Part shown: positions 32,858-42,510 of the stretch, one piece after another | Position numbering within the stretch: the stretch's first letter is position 1 | Layout of the letters: every line of letters begins with the position of its first letter | Assembly: GCA_038145405.1 (NCBI GenBank) | Contig: JAYQPQ010000004.1 | Location: 1-51,761, forward strand | Direction of reading: 5' to 3' | DNA length: 51,761 nt | DNA from: JAYQPQ01 sp038145405 | GTDB lineage: Bacteria; Pseudomonadota; Gammaproteobacteria; Pseudomonadales; GM7GCV1 | The notes under the pieces: generated by a model | Told to the model about the DNA's origin: nothing | The model's database searches: none | What the model saw: only the letters and a program-made list of their open reading frames with translations | Program-made: the position numbers and the translations under genes

Positions 32858-34336
32858 ATGTCCCAGCTTTACATCGTCGTCGACAGCAAGGAGGACTGGG
32901 CGCCGTACCAGCCCTCCGATAACCTGATAACGGCCGCCGACTACCTGGAAATTTCCAGTCCACCTGGAGTCAAAACCCGGGTCATTAACCTCTGCAAGGA
33001 AAGCTGGCACTACCTGAGCAAGGGCTACTACGTATCTCTGCTGGCAGAGGCGCGCGGTCACAGCACTATTCCCACAGTCATGACTCTCACTGCTCTATCC
33101 GACGCCAATCCGCGCGAAGTGGCGTTGAAGACCGTCGACGATCGCATTGTGCGCCAGGCCAAGCGTATCGCGCAGAACGGCGAGGCGCAGCTGGAAGTCG
33201 ATATCTTCTTCGGCCGCCCCATGCGGGCCGGTTTCGAAGCTGTGGCTCGATTGCTTTTTGAAATGATGCCCTATCCCCTGCTGCGTGCGCATTTCAAATT
33301 CGACGGCTACTGGAAGTTGAAGGAAGTTGCGCCGCTGTCGCTGAACCAGTTGAACGACGCCTCGCAGACAGCCTTCGCCGATGCCCTGGACGCGCACAGC
33401 AAAAAAATCTGGCGCGTGCCCAAGCAAAAGCGGCCGGCACGCTTCGATATGGCCATCCTGCACGATCCCGATGAAAAGTTGCCGCCGAGCGACCGCAAGG
33501 CGCTGGAGAAATTTATCCAGGCCGGCCGCAAAAAGAACGTGGATGTCGAACTGATCACGCCCAAATCGATCAACCGCCTGAGCGAATTCGACATGCTGTT
33601 TATTCGCCAAACCACGGCCATCAACCACGTGACCTTTGACTTCGCCACGCGGGCCTGGGAAGAGGGGCTGGTGGTGATCGACGATCCGGTTTCCATCGTT
33701 CGCTGCACCAACAAGCTGTTCCTGATGGAACTGTTCACGCGGCATCGCGTGCCCATCCCTCACAGCCGATTGATCCACCGCGACTCGCCCGAGTCGCTGG
33801 CGCAGGCTGGCGAAGAACTGGGCTATCCGCTGGTAGTGAAAATTCCAGATGGATCTTTTTCCCGCGGCATCGTCAAAATCGAATCGCCCGAGCAGCTCCA
33901 CCTGGCCGACGCCCTGTTCGAGCAATCCGAACTTCTCCTGGCGCAGGAGTACATCTACACCAGCTTTGACTGGCGCATCGGCGTGCTCAATGGCAAGCCG
34001 CTATACGCTTGCCAGTACTTCATGGCACGCAACCACTGGCAGATTTATTACCACGATGGTGGGGCAGCGACCTCTGGCGGTTTCAAGACCCTGGCCACCT
34101 ATGAGGCACCCAAGGCCGTGGTGCAGGCAGCGGTCAAGGCAGCCAGCCTGATCGGCAACGGCCTTTACGGAGTGGACCTCAAGCAGCTCAACGACCGCGT
34201 GGTAGTCATCGAGGTCAACGATAATCCCAGTATTGATGCCGGTGTAGAAGACGCCTTTATCAAGGATGAACTCTATTCCATCATCATCGAAGAGTTCATT
34301 GCCCGCGCCGAAGAGCAGCTGGAAGAAGACATCTAG
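32858..34336 (+). CDS. RimK-like ATP-grasp ligase with RLAN domain
   Basis: The 492 residues comprise an N-terminal RLAN (RimK-like ATP-grasp N-terminal) domain (about 1-160; SQLYIVVDSKEDWAPYQPSD, FFGRPMRAGFE, FKFDGYWKLKEV) and a C-terminal ATP-grasp domain (about 200-485). The latter has RFDMAILHDPDEKLPPS, FIRQTTAINHV, DPVSIVRCTNKLFLMELF, GYPLVVKIPDGSFSRGIV and the metal site GLYGVDLKQLNDRVVVIEVN. By family it would ligate an amino acid or peptide to a carboxylate with ATP, as RimK does with glutamate on ribosomal protein S6. The substrate is unproven. Its stop overlaps the stop of the convergent TauE gene. Confidence 0.85.
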   Translation: MSQLYIVVDSKEDWAPYQPSDNLITAADYLEISSPPGVKTRVINLCKESWHYLSKGYYVSLLAEARGHSTIPTVMTLTALSDANPREVALKTVDDRIVRQAKRIAQNGEAQLEVDIFFGRPMRAGFEAVARLLFEMMPYPLLRAHFKFDGYWKLKEVAPLSLNQLNDASQTAFADALDAHSKKIWRVPKQKRPARFDMAILHDPDEKLPPSDRKALEKFIQAGRKKNVDVELITPKSINRLSEFDMLFIRQTTAINHVTFDFATRAWEEGLVVIDDPVSIVRCTNKLFLMELFTRHRVPIPHSRLIHRDSPESLAQAGEELGYPLVVKIPDGSFSRGIVKIESPEQLHLADALFEQSELLLAQEYIYTSFDWRIGVLNGKPLYACQYFMARNHWQIYYHDGGAATSGGFKTLATYEAPKAVVQAAVKAASLIGNGLYGVDLKQLNDRVVVIEVNDNPSIDAGVEDAFIKDELYSIIIEEFIARAEEQLEEDI

Positions 34337-35076
34337 TTCAGCAGCTGATAGGCCAGACTCACCAGACTCAGCCCCAGCAGTACCAGTCCCATCCAGCGAT
34401 AAAAGACCGGCGATTGCAGCGCCAGAATGCGGCGGTGCAAGCGCAGGCCCATGAGGTGGCCGACCAGCGCGCAGGGCAGCAACCACAGCTGATGGCGTAA
34501 CTGCAGATCAATCTCATAGTAAGCCAGAGTCGCCAGCTTGATGGCGCAGCAGATAAACCAGAGCACAAAAAGCGTTGCGCGCAGCTGGTGACGATCCAGC
34601 AGGCGCAGACTCACCGCGGCAATGATTGGTGCACCAGCCAGCGACAAGCCCGACACATAGCCGCCAAACAGCAGGATAGGCAGATCAACCCACCAGTTCT
34701 GGTGAGCGCTGGTGTGGAAGTTGAAAATATAGAACAGCGAATAGCTGATGATGACCAGGTAGACCACCGCCAGCAGAAACCACTCGGGAAAATTGATCAG
34801 TCCGAACACGCCGAGCATGAAGGTCGGCAGAATGATCGCCATCAGCAGGCCCAGCACGCGCCAGTTGATCTTGCCGTGATCCTGAATCAGCGTTGCGGAC
34901 GAAAAGATCATCAACTGTACGCAGATGATCGGCACCAGAAACACCACGGAATCCACCGCTAGCAACGCCACCGGATACATCAATCCGGCGCCGCCAAAAC
35001 CGAGGCCGGCGCGCACCAGGCCAGACCACCAGAAGGCAATGGCCAGCACGATTATGCTGTAGAGCGTGAATTCCAT
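34333..35076 (-). CDS. TauE/SafE-family membrane permease
   Basis: A 247-residue integral inner-membrane protein with about seven or eight hydrophobic helices. It shows the TSUP-type repeats GLVRAGLGFGGAGLMYPVAL near the N-terminus and GGYVSGLSLAGAPIIAAVSL in the second half. Family members export sulfite, sulfoacetate or other organic anions; the substrate here cannot be told. It is the last gene of a minus-strand set (amgK-murU-rpe-this gene) 35 bp after rpe. Confidence 0.85.
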   Translation of the reverse strand: MEFTLYSIIVLAIAFWWSGLVRAGLGFGGAGLMYPVALLAVDSVVFLVPIICVQLMIFSSATLIQDHGKINWRVLGLLMAIILPTFMLGVFGLINFPEWFLLAVVYLVIISYSLFYIFNFHTSAHQNWWVDLPILLFGGYVSGLSLAGAPIIAAVSLRLLDRHQLRATLFVLWFICCAIKLATLAYYEIDLQLRHQLWLLPCALVGHLMGLRLHRRILALQSPVFYRWMGLVLLGLSLVSLAYQLLN

Positions 35077-35111
35077 GAGGTTGCAGTTCCGCCGAATGGC
35101 GGCAATGGCCG

Positions 35112-35780
35112 CTATTCGGCTTCGAGCTCGTCTCGCATACGCTGAATTACATCCGCGTAGTCCGGCTGACTGAAAATGGCGGAGCCGGCGACAAAGGTAT
35201 CAGCACCGGCACGCGCCACTTCGGCAATATTGTCCACCGTGATGCCGCCATCCACCTGCAGGCGAATATCCAGACCGGATTCCTCAATCAGCTCGCGAGC
35301 CAACTCCAGCTTGTAGATAGTCTCGGGAATAAAGCGCTGACCGCCAAAGCCGGGGTTAACCGACATCAGCAGCAGGATATCCAACTTTTCCAACACGTGT
35401 TCCACCAAACTCAAGCTGGATGCCGGGTTGAGCACCAGGCCGGTCTTTACGCCCAGATCGCGCGCCAACTGCAGCGAGCGGTCGACGTGGCGCGTCGCCT
35501 CGGGGTGGAAGGTAATGCTGGAAGCGCCGGCCTCGGCAAACATACGAATGCATTCGTCGACCGGCTCCACCATCAGATGCACGTCGATCGGCGCATCGAT
35601 GCCATAGTTGCGCAGGGCGCGGCACACCATTGGGCCGATGGTGAGATTGGGTACGTAGTGGTTGTCCATCACATCGAAGTGAATCCAATCGGCACCCGCC
35701 TCGAGCACGGCAATCACCTCATCGCCCAAACGGGCAAAGTCGGCGGAAAGAATGGAGGGTGCGATGATGAAATCAGACAT
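35112..35780 (-). CDS. rpe: Ribulose-phosphate 3-epimerase
   Basis: This enzyme interconverts ribulose 5-phosphate and xylulose 5-phosphate in the pentose phosphate pathway. The 222 residues show IAPSILSADFARLGDE, WIHFDVMDNHYVPNLTIGP (metal His and Asp), IDVHLMVEPVDECI, LLMSVNPGFGGQRFI and LQVDGGITVDNI, the complete family pattern. It lies between murU (77 bp upstream) and the TauE gene on the same strand. No phosphoglycolate phosphatase or trpE follows, unlike in many proteobacteria. Confidence 0.95.
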   Translation of the reverse strand: MSDFIIAPSILSADFARLGDEVIAVLEAGADWIHFDVMDNHYVPNLTIGPMVCRALRNYGIDAPIDVHLMVEPVDECIRMFAEAGASSITFHPEATRHVDRSLQLARDLGVKTGLVLNPASSLSLVEHVLEKLDILLLMSVNPGFGGQRFIPETIYKLELARELIEESGLDIRLQVDGGITVDNIAEVARAGADTFVAGSAIFSQPDYADVIQRMRDELEAE

Positions 35781-35857
35781 GGTGACAACCCCGGTTTAGT
35801 TGCTGGCAGATTACCCGGCCCACCGGGCGACTTCAAACACTCATTGCAGCTCGCTGG

Positions 35858-36541
35858 TCACCCCGCCAGATAATACTGCAATTCCTGCAGGCGTTGCGGC
35901 GTGCCCACGTCGGTCCAGTGTCCCTGCAGCAGCGCGCCGCGCACCCTGCCTTGGCCGATCGCCTGAGCCAGGGGTTGTATGAGCGGGAAAATGGGTGCTG
36001 GAGCTTCCCACTGCGCTACCCAAGACGGGTCGATCAGGCCAATTCCACTGTAGGTGAGGTCGCGCATGCCCAGGCCGCGCGGTCGCAACCATCCTTGCGC
36101 ATCCAGACCAAAATCCCCAGCCGGATGAAATTCCGGATTGGGTACCATCATCAGTTGCGCCAGAGCACCTTGCAGATCGGTTTCAGTCAGCCATTGGTAG
36201 GAAAGGTCGGTCCAGCAATCGGCACTGACCAGCGCAAAGGGCTGCTCAGTGCCCAGCAAGGGTAGTGCCGCACGAATGCCGCCGCCGGTATCCAGCAGCT
36301 CGGGCTCAAAGGACCAGCGAATCGCCACGTCCAGATCGCGGCCGTCGCCAAGCCGGGCCTGCAATAACTCGCCCAACCAATGGCAGTTGATGACCAGCTC
36401 ACCGATGCCCGCATCGCGAAGCTTCTCGATATGCCACTGAATCAGGGGTTTGCCCGCCACTTCCACCAGAGGTTTGGGCAGATGATCGGTGAGGGGCCGC
36501 AGGCGCTTACCCAAACCGGCAGCGAGCAGAAAAGCCTTCAC
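35858..36541 (-). CDS. murU: N-acetylmuramate 1-phosphate uridylyltransferase MurU
   Basis: MurU makes UDP-MurNAc from MurNAc 1-phosphate in the peptidoglycan-recycling route that bypasses de novo MurNAc synthesis and confers fosfomycin tolerance in Pseudomonas. The 227 residues have the nucleotidyltransferase signature KAFLLAAGLGKRLRPLTDH, the KPL of LPKPLVEV, LDTGGGIRAALPLLG, VSADCWTD and the C-terminal WTDVGTPQRLQEL. GTG 36541 is preferred because it gives the standard start; TTG 36550 adds three residues. The ribosome-binding site is weak, and coupling to amgK, which stops 9 bp upstream, is likely. Confidence 0.92.
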   Translation of the reverse strand: MKAFLLAAGLGKRLRPLTDHLPKPLVEVAGKPLIQWHIEKLRDAGIGELVINCHWLGELLQARLGDGRDLDVAIRWSFEPELLDTGGGIRAALPLLGTEQPFALVSADCWTDLSYQWLTETDLQGALAQLMMVPNPEFHPAGDFGLDAQGWLRPRGLGMRDLTYSGIGLIDPSWVAQWEAPAPIFPLIQPLAQAIGQGRVRGALLQGHWTDVGTPQRLQELQYYLAG

Positions 36542-36550
36542 CCGGACCAA

Positions 36551-37618
36551 CTACCAGAGAGTCTTGTCATCACCCGCCTGCCTCCAGCCCCGATACCAGT
36601 CCTGCTGTTGAGCGAGCGGTACCAGCTTGTTCTGCATCCAGTCGGCGAAGTCGCGGGTCTGCTCGAGCTGACCGGCAACCTCCAGCACATAACGCATCAC
36701 CAGAGGCAGATCGGCCAGATAACCCGGCTTGCCGTCGCGCAACCAGAGCCGGGAAAAAATGCCCAGCACCTTGATGTGGCGCTGCAGGCCCATGGCGTCA
36801 AAATTCCTGTGCAGGCCGGGAATGGTATGCTCGAGAATCACGCCCTGATCGGCCAGACGGGCCAGATAGCTTTCCAGCTCTGCTTCGACACGTGCCGGCT
36901 GCCAGCGGACATAACAGTCGCGCATCAGGGATACCAGGTCGTAAGTTACCGGCCCCCAAACTGCATCCTGAAAATCGATAACGCCAGGGCAATTGTCCGC
37001 TGTCAGAATCAGGTTGCGGCAATGGTAGTCGCGGTGGACCAACACCTGCGGCTGATCCAGAGCCATCTGAATCAGCCAATCAAATACCTGATTGATCTGC
37101 TCTTCTTCCTCGACGCTCAGCGGATAGCCGAGTAACTGCTCGACAAACCAGGTGGGGAACAGGCTCATTTCCTGGCGCAACTGGGCCTCGCCGTACAACG
37201 GCAGCCAGGCCGGTCGCTCCGCGCAACACTGCATCTTGAGCAGGGCATCCAGTGCCCGCGCGTAGAGCGCAGCGGTATTCTCCGCGCTGAGGCCATCCTG
37301 GTAGCTGTTCTCGCCCAGATTCTCGACCAGCAGCAAGCCCTGGTGCAGGTTGGCGGCAAATACGGTGGGGCTGTGCACTCCCAGACTGCGCAGCAGATCG
37401 GCAATGCGCACGAAGGCCAGGCTGTCCTCTGTTTCGGGCGGGGCGTCGACACCCAGCACCTCGGGGCAGGACTGCCAGCGATAGTAGCGGCGGAAGCCGG
37501 CATCGCCTGGCAGCGGGCTGGGATTTTCCTGGATATCGACAACGAGAGATTGGGGCAAATACTGGCTGGCGAACTCGCTCAGCTGGACCTGTCGCAGGGA
37601 TTCCGATGCATTTGCCAT
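36551..37618 (-). CDS. amgK: N-acetylmuramate/N-acetylglucosamine kinase AmgK
   Basis: AmgK phosphorylates MurNAc at the anomeric position, feeding MurU. The 355-residue protein is an aminoglycoside-phosphotransferase-like kinase: N-lobe with GDAGFRRYYRW, LLVENLGENSYQDGL, and catalytic LVHRDYHCRNLIL followed by the metal-binding VIDFQDAVWGPVTYDLVSL. ATG 37618 starts the conserved part; the longer frame to 37681 would run into the lptD promoter region. It is divergent from lptD, the arrangement known from Pseudomonas. Confidence 0.93.
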   Translation of the reverse strand: MANASESLRQVQLSEFASQYLPQSLVVDIQENPSPLPGDAGFRRYYRWQSCPEVLGVDAPPETEDSLAFVRIADLLRSLGVHSPTVFAANLHQGLLLVENLGENSYQDGLSAENTAALYARALDALLKMQCCAERPAWLPLYGEAQLRQEMSLFPTWFVEQLLGYPLSVEEEEQINQVFDWLIQMALDQPQVLVHRDYHCRNLILTADNCPGVIDFQDAVWGPVTYDLVSLMRDCYVRWQPARVEAELESYLARLADQGVILEHTIPGLHRNFDAMGLQRHIKVLGIFSRLWLRDGKPGYLADLPLVMRYVLEVAGQLEQTRDFADWMQNKLVPLAQQQDWYRGWRQAGDDKTLW

Positions 37619-37703
37619 GGGCAGCACTTTACACGCGCGACTGCTTGGCGCCAACCAAAGGCAGTGGAAATTCGCCGGCATCCGTTAGCTGCCGGGCTTG
37701 GGG

Positions 37704-37709
37704 TAAAAT
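37704..37709 (+). promoter_or_regulatory. -10 element of the lptD operon
   Basis: TAAAAT lies 25 bp before the chosen lptD ATG. A good -35 box is not seen. In E. coli the surA-lptD region responds to sigma-E, but I could not recognise a sigma-E promoter here. The position makes translation from the ATG at 37708 unlikely. Confidence 0.4.
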
Positions 37710-37734
37710 GTCGCAAATTTGCCATGCCAGATTC

Positions 37735-40218
37735 ATGTCCCGCAGCCACCTAATTCATCCCGCCTTGCTGATCGCCAGCCTGGTCGTGACATCCACCAGC
37801 CTGGCCCAGGATGGTGCGGTTTCCGCTGCCGAACTCGATTGGGTGCCGCGCTCGGAGCTGCCTGAAGACCTGCTCGCCAGCTGTCCGCGGGGCTGCACCG
37901 GCGGCTACCTGCAGCCCGGCCGCACAGACCCCGCTAATCAGATCGATCCCGCCCTGGCCGAGGTCAACGCCGAGGCCGACAGCTACCAGTTGGACGGCGA
38001 AGGTGGCACAGCCCGACTACAAGGGGAGGTACGCTTCACTCAGGGCTGGCGCCAAGTAGCAGCAGATGAGATCGATATCGATCGCGCTACCCTGTTGTTT
38101 GAAATGCAGGGTCATATCACGCTGCGCGAACCCGACCTGCTGCTGATCGGCGAGTCGGCCCGCATCCAGGCCGACACCAACGAGTTGGTGCTCGAACAGG
38201 CTTCCTACCTAATGCACGACCTGCGCATCCAGGGCAGCGCGGACCAGGTGCGACGCCTGCCGGATGGTCGCATCTTTATCGACAACGCCATCTATAGCAC
38301 CTGCGAACCCGTGGATCAGGACTGGTACTTTGTCGCGGGGCAAATCGAGATCGATCCGGAGGCGGCGCGCATCCTCGCCAGTGACATGCGCATCAAGGCC
38401 GGACCGGTCACCATCTTCTATTCGCCGCGCTTCAGTTTTCCGCTCGGCGATCAGCGCAAGACCGGCCTGCTTTATCCCATTATCGAGAGCAGCGGCGACA
38501 ACGGTATCGACTACGCCCAGCCCATCTACCTGAATCTGGCGCCCAATTACGACCTGAGCCTGACGCCGCGCTTTATCGAGCGCCGCGGCACTATGCTGGA
38601 ATCTCAGTTTCGCTGGCTCCATGGCGCGGGCTCGGGGTCCATCGACGGTGCCTACCTGCCTAACGACCGCGGCGGTCAATCCACCATCACCCGCACCAAA
38701 GATCGCTGGTTCGGCCAGCTGCAGGTCGCACAGTTGGCCTGGGGGGGCGATATCCAACTGGATTACAGCGTCGCTAGCGACAGCCGCTATTTCGCCGACC
38801 TGGGCAATGCCAGCCTAGAGAGCAGCAGCCAGACCTGGCTGGAGCGGCGTTTTGCCTTTGACAAGCAGGGTGCCAATCTGGACCTTCGCCTGACAGCTTT
38901 GTCCTACCAGGATCTCACCGACAAGGAGCTGCGCGGCTTTCGCGAGCTTCCCCGGTTGCAGCTGACGGGCCAATGGCAGGCAGCCCAAAACTGGTATCTA
39001 GAAAGCGACCTGGAATGGGTGGATTTCAGCCCGGTGCACGAAGACACGCAACCGACTTCCCTGCTGCAATCCGATCTGAACGGCCAATGGATCCAGGGTT
39101 CGCGCAGCAGCCTGGATACGCGCCTCGGCTGGCGCTTCCGCAATGCGGGTAGCTTTGTCGATCTCGGCCTGATCGGCGCGCTGCGCCAGTATCAACTCGA
39201 TAATGCCCTGCTCAGCGGTGCCGGTGACCATCCGCAACTCCAGGCGAGCGGACTATTAGTGGATGCCGGGCTGATATTCGAACGCCGCAGCAACAGAGGC
39301 CAGCAAACACTGGAGCTCCGGCTGCAATTCCTCAGCATGCACAGCGACGACCAGGATCAACTGCCGCTGTTTGACACCCTGACCCCGCGCTTCAGCTACC
39401 AGACCCTCTATCGGCCCAATCCATTCCAGGGTGGCGACCGCATCGGCGACGGCGAGCGACTCAGCCTGGGCATCGAGTCGGGCTGGCGATCAGCGGCATC
39501 CGGCCGCGAAACCCTGCGCCTCGGCCTTGCCCAGCAACTCTATTTGAGCGAGCGTAGCGTGCACCTCAGCCCTCGCCTAAGTGCCGGCCTGGTCGACCCC
39601 AGCCTGTTCGCAGCAGATGATCCCCTGCGACTGGCTGCCCAGCGCGGCGCCGAGGAACTGCGCGACCTGATGGCTTCGCGCTCCGGTATTCAGGCATACC
39701 TGCAACTGGCGCCGTCCGACCAATGGTACGGGCGGGCACTGCTGGACTGGTCGGACCAAGGCAACCAGGCAGACTACGGCAGCTTTGAGCTGGGCTATCG
39801 TTCCACGCGTGCCCTGACCAATTTGGCCTACCACTATGAACGACGCAGCCCCGTATTCCGCGACGCCAATCAGGACAATCGCGTGCAGGGGGGCGAGGTG
39901 ATTGAAGGCAATGTGGAACAGCTGGACCTGTCTGCTGTCCTAGAGCTGGACGAAAACTGGACCTTGCTCGGTCGCTGGCAACAGGACCTGACCCACGCCC
40001 GCCCTCTGGAGGTCCTGGCTGGGGCCCGCTATGACGCCTGCTGCTGGAGCGCCAGCCTGGTTTGGCGCCATTGGCTGGAGCGCGATGACAACCTGTTGGT
40101 GCCGGAGCAGGCACTGGAGCACGACAATGGTATATTTGTCAGCTTCGAACTGAAGGGATTGGCAGGCGTCGGTGAGCGCCTAAACAACATGCTTTCCGGG
40201 AGCATCCCGGGCTACTAA
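37735..40218 (+). CDS. lptD: LPS-assembly protein LptD
   Basis: LptD is the outer-membrane beta-barrel that, with LptE, inserts lipopolysaccharide into the outer leaflet. The 827 residues start at ATG 37735 with a signal peptide (MSRSHLIHPALLIASLVVTSTSLAQ). The periplasmic OstA/LptA-like jellyroll covers about 80-230 (YQLDGEGGTARLQGEV, ARIQADTNELVLEQASY). The barrel follows, ending GSIPGY. The cysteines for the two essential interdomain disulfides are all visible: C50 and C54 (ASCPRGC), the Cys of YSTCEPVDQDWY and the CC pair in RYDACCWSASLVWRHW. Having two N-terminal cysteines is unlike E. coli. It is first of the surA-pdxA-rsmA-apaG-apaH run. Confidence 0.95.
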   Translation: MSRSHLIHPALLIASLVVTSTSLAQDGAVSAAELDWVPRSELPEDLLASCPRGCTGGYLQPGRTDPANQIDPALAEVNAEADSYQLDGEGGTARLQGEVRFTQGWRQVAADEIDIDRATLLFEMQGHITLREPDLLLIGESARIQADTNELVLEQASYLMHDLRIQGSADQVRRLPDGRIFIDNAIYSTCEPVDQDWYFVAGQIEIDPEAARILASDMRIKAGPVTIFYSPRFSFPLGDQRKTGLLYPIIESSGDNGIDYAQPIYLNLAPNYDLSLTPRFIERRGTMLESQFRWLHGAGSGSIDGAYLPNDRGGQSTITRTKDRWFGQLQVAQLAWGGDIQLDYSVASDSRYFADLGNASLESSSQTWLERRFAFDKQGANLDLRLTALSYQDLTDKELRGFRELPRLQLTGQWQAAQNWYLESDLEWVDFSPVHEDTQPTSLLQSDLNGQWIQGSRSSLDTRLGWRFRNAGSFVDLGLIGALRQYQLDNALLSGAGDHPQLQASGLLVDAGLIFERRSNRGQQTLELRLQFLSMHSDDQDQLPLFDTLTPRFSYQTLYRPNPFQGGDRIGDGERLSLGIESGWRSAASGRETLRLGLAQQLYLSERSVHLSPRLSAGLVDPSLFAADDPLRLAAQRGAEELRDLMASRSGIQAYLQLAPSDQWYGRALLDWSDQGNQADYGSFELGYRSTRALTNLAYHYERRSPVFRDANQDNRVQGGEVIEGNVEQLDLSAVLELDENWTLLGRWQQDLTHARPLEVLAGARYDACCWSASLVWRHWLERDDNLLVPEQALEHDNGIFVSFELKGLAGVGERLNNMLSGSIPGY

Positions 40219-40231
40219 CCACATTGGATTC

Positions 40232-41530
40232 ATGATGAGACGCACTCTCGCAGCCGCTCTGGCGGCGACCCTAATGACCAGCTTGGCCCTTCCGGCTCTG
40301 GCCCAGCAACACCTGGACGGCATCGCTGCCATTGTCGACGACGGCGTGGTGCTGGAGTCCCAGATCGAACAGCGACTGGCACAAATCAAGCGCCGCTTCG
40401 CCGGTGCCGCCGGCCAACTGCCGTCGGATGACGTGCTGCGCGAACAGCTGCTCGATCGGCTTATTCTCGAGGAGCTGCAACTGCAGATGGCCAACCGCGG
40501 TGGCATCCGCATCACCGAAGCTGAACTCAGCGATGCCATTCGCCGTATTGCCGCGGCCAACGGCATGAGTGGGGAGGAATTCCTCAACAGCCTGGAAGCC
40601 CAGGGTGAAGATCTGACACAAGCCCTGCGCGATATCCGCGACGAAATGCTGATTCAACAGGTACAGCAGATTCGGGTTGCTCAGCGCATTTTTATCTCCG
40701 ACGCCGAGGTGACTAATTTCCTCAACTCCGAACAGGGGCAGTTCTGGACCGCCCCCGACTACGAACTGCAGCACATCCTTATTTCGCTGCCGGCCACTGC
40801 CTCTCCGACCACCGTGCAGACAGCCCAGCAGGCGGTGAACGAAGTCGAGCAGGCGCTGGCTGCCGGCACCGACTTCAGCACCCTGGCAGTGCAGTATTCG
40901 GAAGGCCCTACTGCCCTCCAAGGTGGCTATCTGGGCTGGCGCAAGACCACCGAGTTCCCGCCCGAAATCGCCGAGCTTTTGATCCAGGCATCGCCAGGAC
41001 AGGTAACTCGCCCAGTGCGCAGTGCAGGCGGCATCCACATCTTTCGCGTCAACGATATGCGCAGTGCTGGCGACCTCAATATGGTGCAGCAAACGCAGGC
41101 ACGCCACATTCTGGTTTCGCCCAACGAGATTCGTACGGAAGAAGAAACGCGCCAGCTGGCCGAGGATATCTACCAACGCGCCCTGCAGGGTGAAACCTTC
41201 GAGGAACTGGCCAAAACCTATAGTGAAGACTCGAGCAATGCCCTGCGCGGCGGCGATTTGGGCTGGGCTTCGCCCGGCAACTTTGTCCCCGAGTTTGAGT
41301 CGGCGATGAATGCCACCGCCGTAGGCGGACTTGCCGCGCCGGTACACACCCAGTTTGGTTGGCACATTATTCAGGTCGAGGGTCGACGCGAAGTGGACAT
41401 GACAGACGAACTTATGCGGCAACAGGCCCGCAACCTGCTCGGCAGCCAGCGCTACGACGAAGAACTGGAGCTCTGGCTGCGCGAAATCAAAAGCGACGCC
41501 TTTATCCAGATACTCGACCAGGATTCATGA
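40232..41530 (+). CDS. surA: Periplasmic peptidyl-prolyl isomerase/chaperone SurA
   Basis: SurA chaperones outer-membrane proteins, including LptD, through the periplasm. The 432 residues begin with a signal peptide (MMRRTLAAALAATLMTSLALPALAQ). The SurA N-terminal chaperone domain (about 30-170; GIAAIVDDGVVLESQIEQRL, RLILEELQLQMANR) precedes two parvulin domains: the first LQHILISL...GGYLGWRKTTEFPPE, the second ARHILVSP...RGGDLGWASPGNFVPEFE. A C-terminal helix follows. It starts 13 bp after lptD and overlaps pdxA (ATGA). Confidence 0.95.
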   Translation: MMRRTLAAALAATLMTSLALPALAQQHLDGIAAIVDDGVVLESQIEQRLAQIKRRFAGAAGQLPSDDVLREQLLDRLILEELQLQMANRGGIRITEAELSDAIRRIAAANGMSGEEFLNSLEAQGEDLTQALRDIRDEMLIQQVQQIRVAQRIFISDAEVTNFLNSEQGQFWTAPDYELQHILISLPATASPTTVQTAQQAVNEVEQALAAGTDFSTLAVQYSEGPTALQGGYLGWRKTTEFPPEIAELLIQASPGQVTRPVRSAGGIHIFRVNDMRSAGDLNMVQQTQARHILVSPNEIRTEEETRQLAEDIYQRALQGETFEELAKTYSEDSSNALRGGDLGWASPGNFVPEFESAMNATAVGGLAAPVHTQFGWHIIQVEGRREVDMTDELMRQQARNLLGSQRYDEELELWLREIKSDAFIQILDQDS

Positions 41531-42510
41531 CCCCGGTGCGCCTGGCTGTCACGCCGGGTGAGCCGGCCGGGATCGGCCCCGACCTGCTGATCGCGGCGGC
41601 GACACGGCCCTGGCCCGTTGAGCTGGTAGCCGTCGCCAGCGCTACCTTGCTGCGCGAACGTGCCCGCCAGCTCGGCCAGCGCATCCAGTTGCGCAAGTTC
41701 GATGCCAATGCGGCTGCCACCGCGCACCAGCCGGGCGTGCTGACCATCCTCGATCTGCCACTGGCCAGCGCCGCGACCCCCGGGCAGCTCAATCCGGCGA
41801 ACGGCCCCTATGTACTGAACACCCTCGAAGCCGCTACGCAAGGCTGCCTGTCAGGCCAGTTCGCTGGCCTGGTTACTGGCCCGGTACAAAAGAGTCTGAT
41901 CAATGAAGCCGGCATTCCCTTCCGCGGCCACACCGAATTTCTGGCGGAGCGTGCCGGTGTCGACAAGGTCGTTATGATGCTGGCGAGCGAACGGTTGCGG
42001 GTTGCCCTGGTCACCACCCACTTGCCCTTGCGCCAGGTGGCTGACGCCATCACTCCGGCCGAACTGGACACCACACTGGACATCCTGCAGCGAGATTTGC
42101 AGCAGCGCTTCGGTATTGCTGCGCCCCGCATTCTGGTCTGCGGCCTAAACCCGCATGCCGGCGAGAACGGTTACCTCGGCCGCGAAGAGCTGGATATTAT
42201 CGGTCCGGCGCTGCAGCGCGCGCGCGATCGGGGTATGCAGTTGGAAGGGCCACTGCCGGCTGACTCCCTCTTTACCCCGGCCAATCTGGAGCGCGCCGAC
42301 GCGGTGCTGGCCATGTACCACGATCAGGGTCTGGCGCCCTTTAAAGCCCTCAGTTTTGGCGAGGCCGTCAATGTCACGCTCGGCCTGCCCTTTGTGCGCA
42401 CCTCGGTCGATCACGGCACTGCCCTGAGTCTGGCTGGCACCGGCAGGGCGCAAGTGGGTAGTCTGCATGCGGCCATCGAGCTCGCAACGAGGCTCTGCGG
42501 CCATGCCTAG
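41527..42510 (+). CDS. pdxA: 4-hydroxythreonine-4-phosphate dehydrogenase
   Basis: PdxA makes the amino-ketone precursor of pyridoxal phosphate in the DXP-dependent vitamin B6 pathway. The 327 residues start at ATG 41527, which overlaps the surA stop. Landmarks: LAVTPGEPAGIGPDLL, GLVTGPVQKSLINEAGIPFRGHTEFLAE, VTTHLPLRQV, GLNPHAGENGYLGREE, VLAMYHDQGLAPFK and RTSVDHGTAL. The metal-binding histidines are in place. Linkage with rsmA downstream, overlapping by 8 bp, is classical. Confidence 0.96.
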   Translation: MTPVRLAVTPGEPAGIGPDLLIAAATRPWPVELVAVASATLLRERARQLGQRIQLRKFDANAAATAHQPGVLTILDLPLASAATPGQLNPANGPYVLNTLEAATQGCLSGQFAGLVTGPVQKSLINEAGIPFRGHTEFLAERAGVDKVVMMLASERLRVALVTTHLPLRQVADAITPAELDTTLDILQRDLQQRFGIAAPRILVCGLNPHAGENGYLGREELDIIGPALQRARDRGMQLEGPLPADSLFTPANLERADAVLAMYHDQGLAPFKALSFGEAVNVTLGLPFVRTSVDHGTALSLAGTGRAQVGSLHAAIELATRLCGHA

